This document shows, in pieces, positions 63,606 to 64,000 of a DNA stretch of 64,000 nucleotides. This DNA is from JACCZH01 sp963729445 (GTDB lineage: Bacteria > Chloroflexota > Chloroflexia > Thermomicrobiales > CFX8). Position 1 is the first letter of the stretch; each line of letters opens with the position of its first letter. The notes beneath the pieces are model-generated. The model searched no databases. It saw nothing but the letters and a program-made list of their open reading frames with translations, and was not told where the DNA came from. The translations under genes and the position numbers were made by a program. The stretch covers positions 124,001 through 188,000 of the forward strand of contig CAVSNU010000002.1 in NCBI GenBank assembly GCA_963729445.1, in the 5' to 3' direction.

Positions 63606-63851
63606 TCACAACCAGCACTCGTCAAACGGATGCTTCACCTGGGGAGCAACGTTCATCTGGCGCAGGTGCACTATGAATTGCGTTCCTCCACAAGGCGGAA
63701 ACGCTGCCTGGACCTCACCATCGTGGAGCTTCGCAATGTGCCGGCTGATAAACGGGCCCAAACCTAACCCATTCGAGTACATGTTTCCGTGGACCTGATA
63801 AAAGCGTTGGAGAAGAGATGCTCGCGCTTCTACGGGGCGTGATCCGCACAC
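63606..63851 (-). pseudogene. Histidine kinase C-terminal fragment
   Basis: About 80 codons on the minus strand. LLQRFYQVHGNMYSNGLGLGPFISRHIAKLHDGEV (read as two parts, QRFYQVHGN and GLGLGPFISRHIAKLHDGEV) is the F-box to G2-box end of a HATPase_c domain, and GGTQFIVHL the last strand. The dimerisation and N-box parts are absent; a tRNA gene lies where they should be. The second residue after GLGLG is Pro where Leu/Tyr is usual, consistent with decay. It is antisense to a short open frame on the plus strand. Confidence 0.6.
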
Positions 63852-63891
63852 CCATCAACCACAGGATATGGCAATGGACGATGTTTCGCGT

Positions 63892-63897
63892 TATACT
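63892..63897 (+). promoter_or_regulatory. Probable -10 of tRNA-Val
   Basis: TATACT, 15 bases before the tRNA 5' end. The -35 region is weak. Confidence 0.4.
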
Positions 63898-63911
63898 TCT
63901 ACGGTGACGAT

Positions 63912-63988
<77 letters not shown>

Positions 63989-64000
63989 CACCAGCACAAT

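Noticed and set aside
63561..63767. Short plus-strand frame with GGAG before a GTG, 68 codons
   Set aside because: The opposite strand carries a recognisable histidine kinase end; the plus frame shows no family pattern. It could still be a small gene made with the membrane protein before it.

Overview
The window looks like a core chromosomal segment of a free-living bacterium, most plausibly a member of the Chloroflexota (Thermomicrobia-like or a neighbouring class). This rests on gene types and arrangement: a dimeric GlyQS-type glycyl-tRNA synthetase, ClpC followed by RadA, a four-repeat S1 protein, a decaprenyl-phosphate phosphoribosyltransferase-like UbiA protein, a fused homocysteine methyltransferase/MTHFR, an EF-G paralogue, and frequent TTG starts with good ribosome binding sites. 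No search was possible; the nearly complete 16S gene at 7-1507 would settle the lineage. There is no prophage, CRISPR array or insertion sequence.

Layout. 1-1.7 kb: 16S rRNA on the minus strand with its own sigma-70 promoter and a boxA-like leader. 1.8-12 kb: a class I glutamine amidotransferase-like hydrolase, then lon and hsp20 behind a promoter overlapping a HAIR/HspR-like operator, a UbiA-family enzyme, two cell-surface enzymes sharing one N-terminal membrane anchor, and a polyprenyl synthetase. 12-20 kb: lspA-rluD-glycerate kinase-ThDP enzyme-nucleoside hydrolase as a tight minus-strand run, murG, radA. 20-25.6 kb: clpC (nine frame interruptions), S1 protein, class V aminotransferase. 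25.6-33 kb: a long minus-strand run of a phosphodiesterase, an aldolase, an O-antigen ligase-like protein, corA, mscL and two metallopeptidases plus a PIG-L deacetylase. 33-44 kb: glycosyltransferase, hisS, moaB, a large Asp-box propeller protein, a transporter remnant, yraN-rnhB-rplS, and the folate/methionine fusion. 44-46 kb: an ECF sigma factor and a large anti-sigma factor. 46.2-46.8 kb: a non-coding stretch with two families of palindromic repeats. 47-57 kb: CPBP protease, parB, glyS, a tyrosine recombinase, alanine dehydrogenase, rseP-ispG and a PhoBR-like pair. 57-64 kb: a PfkB kinase, queG, an EF-G-like protein, RNase HI, a peroxiredoxin-like gene, a small membrane protein, a histidine kinase remnant and tRNA-Val(GAC).

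The most interesting feature is the peroxiredoxin-like gene at 62453-62926. It has one in-frame TGA exactly where the family has the first cysteine of its C-x-x-C active site, and a short stem-loop follows it at a spacing suited to a bacterial SECIS. I read it as a probable selenoprotein.

Separately, lon, murG, clpC, parB, the PuuD-like gene, the aminotransferase and the propeller gene all carry single-base frame breaks, mostly apparent insertions, with full protein conservation on both sides. I treat these as sequence errors rather than pseudogenes. Coordinates of those genes span the whole reconstructed gene.
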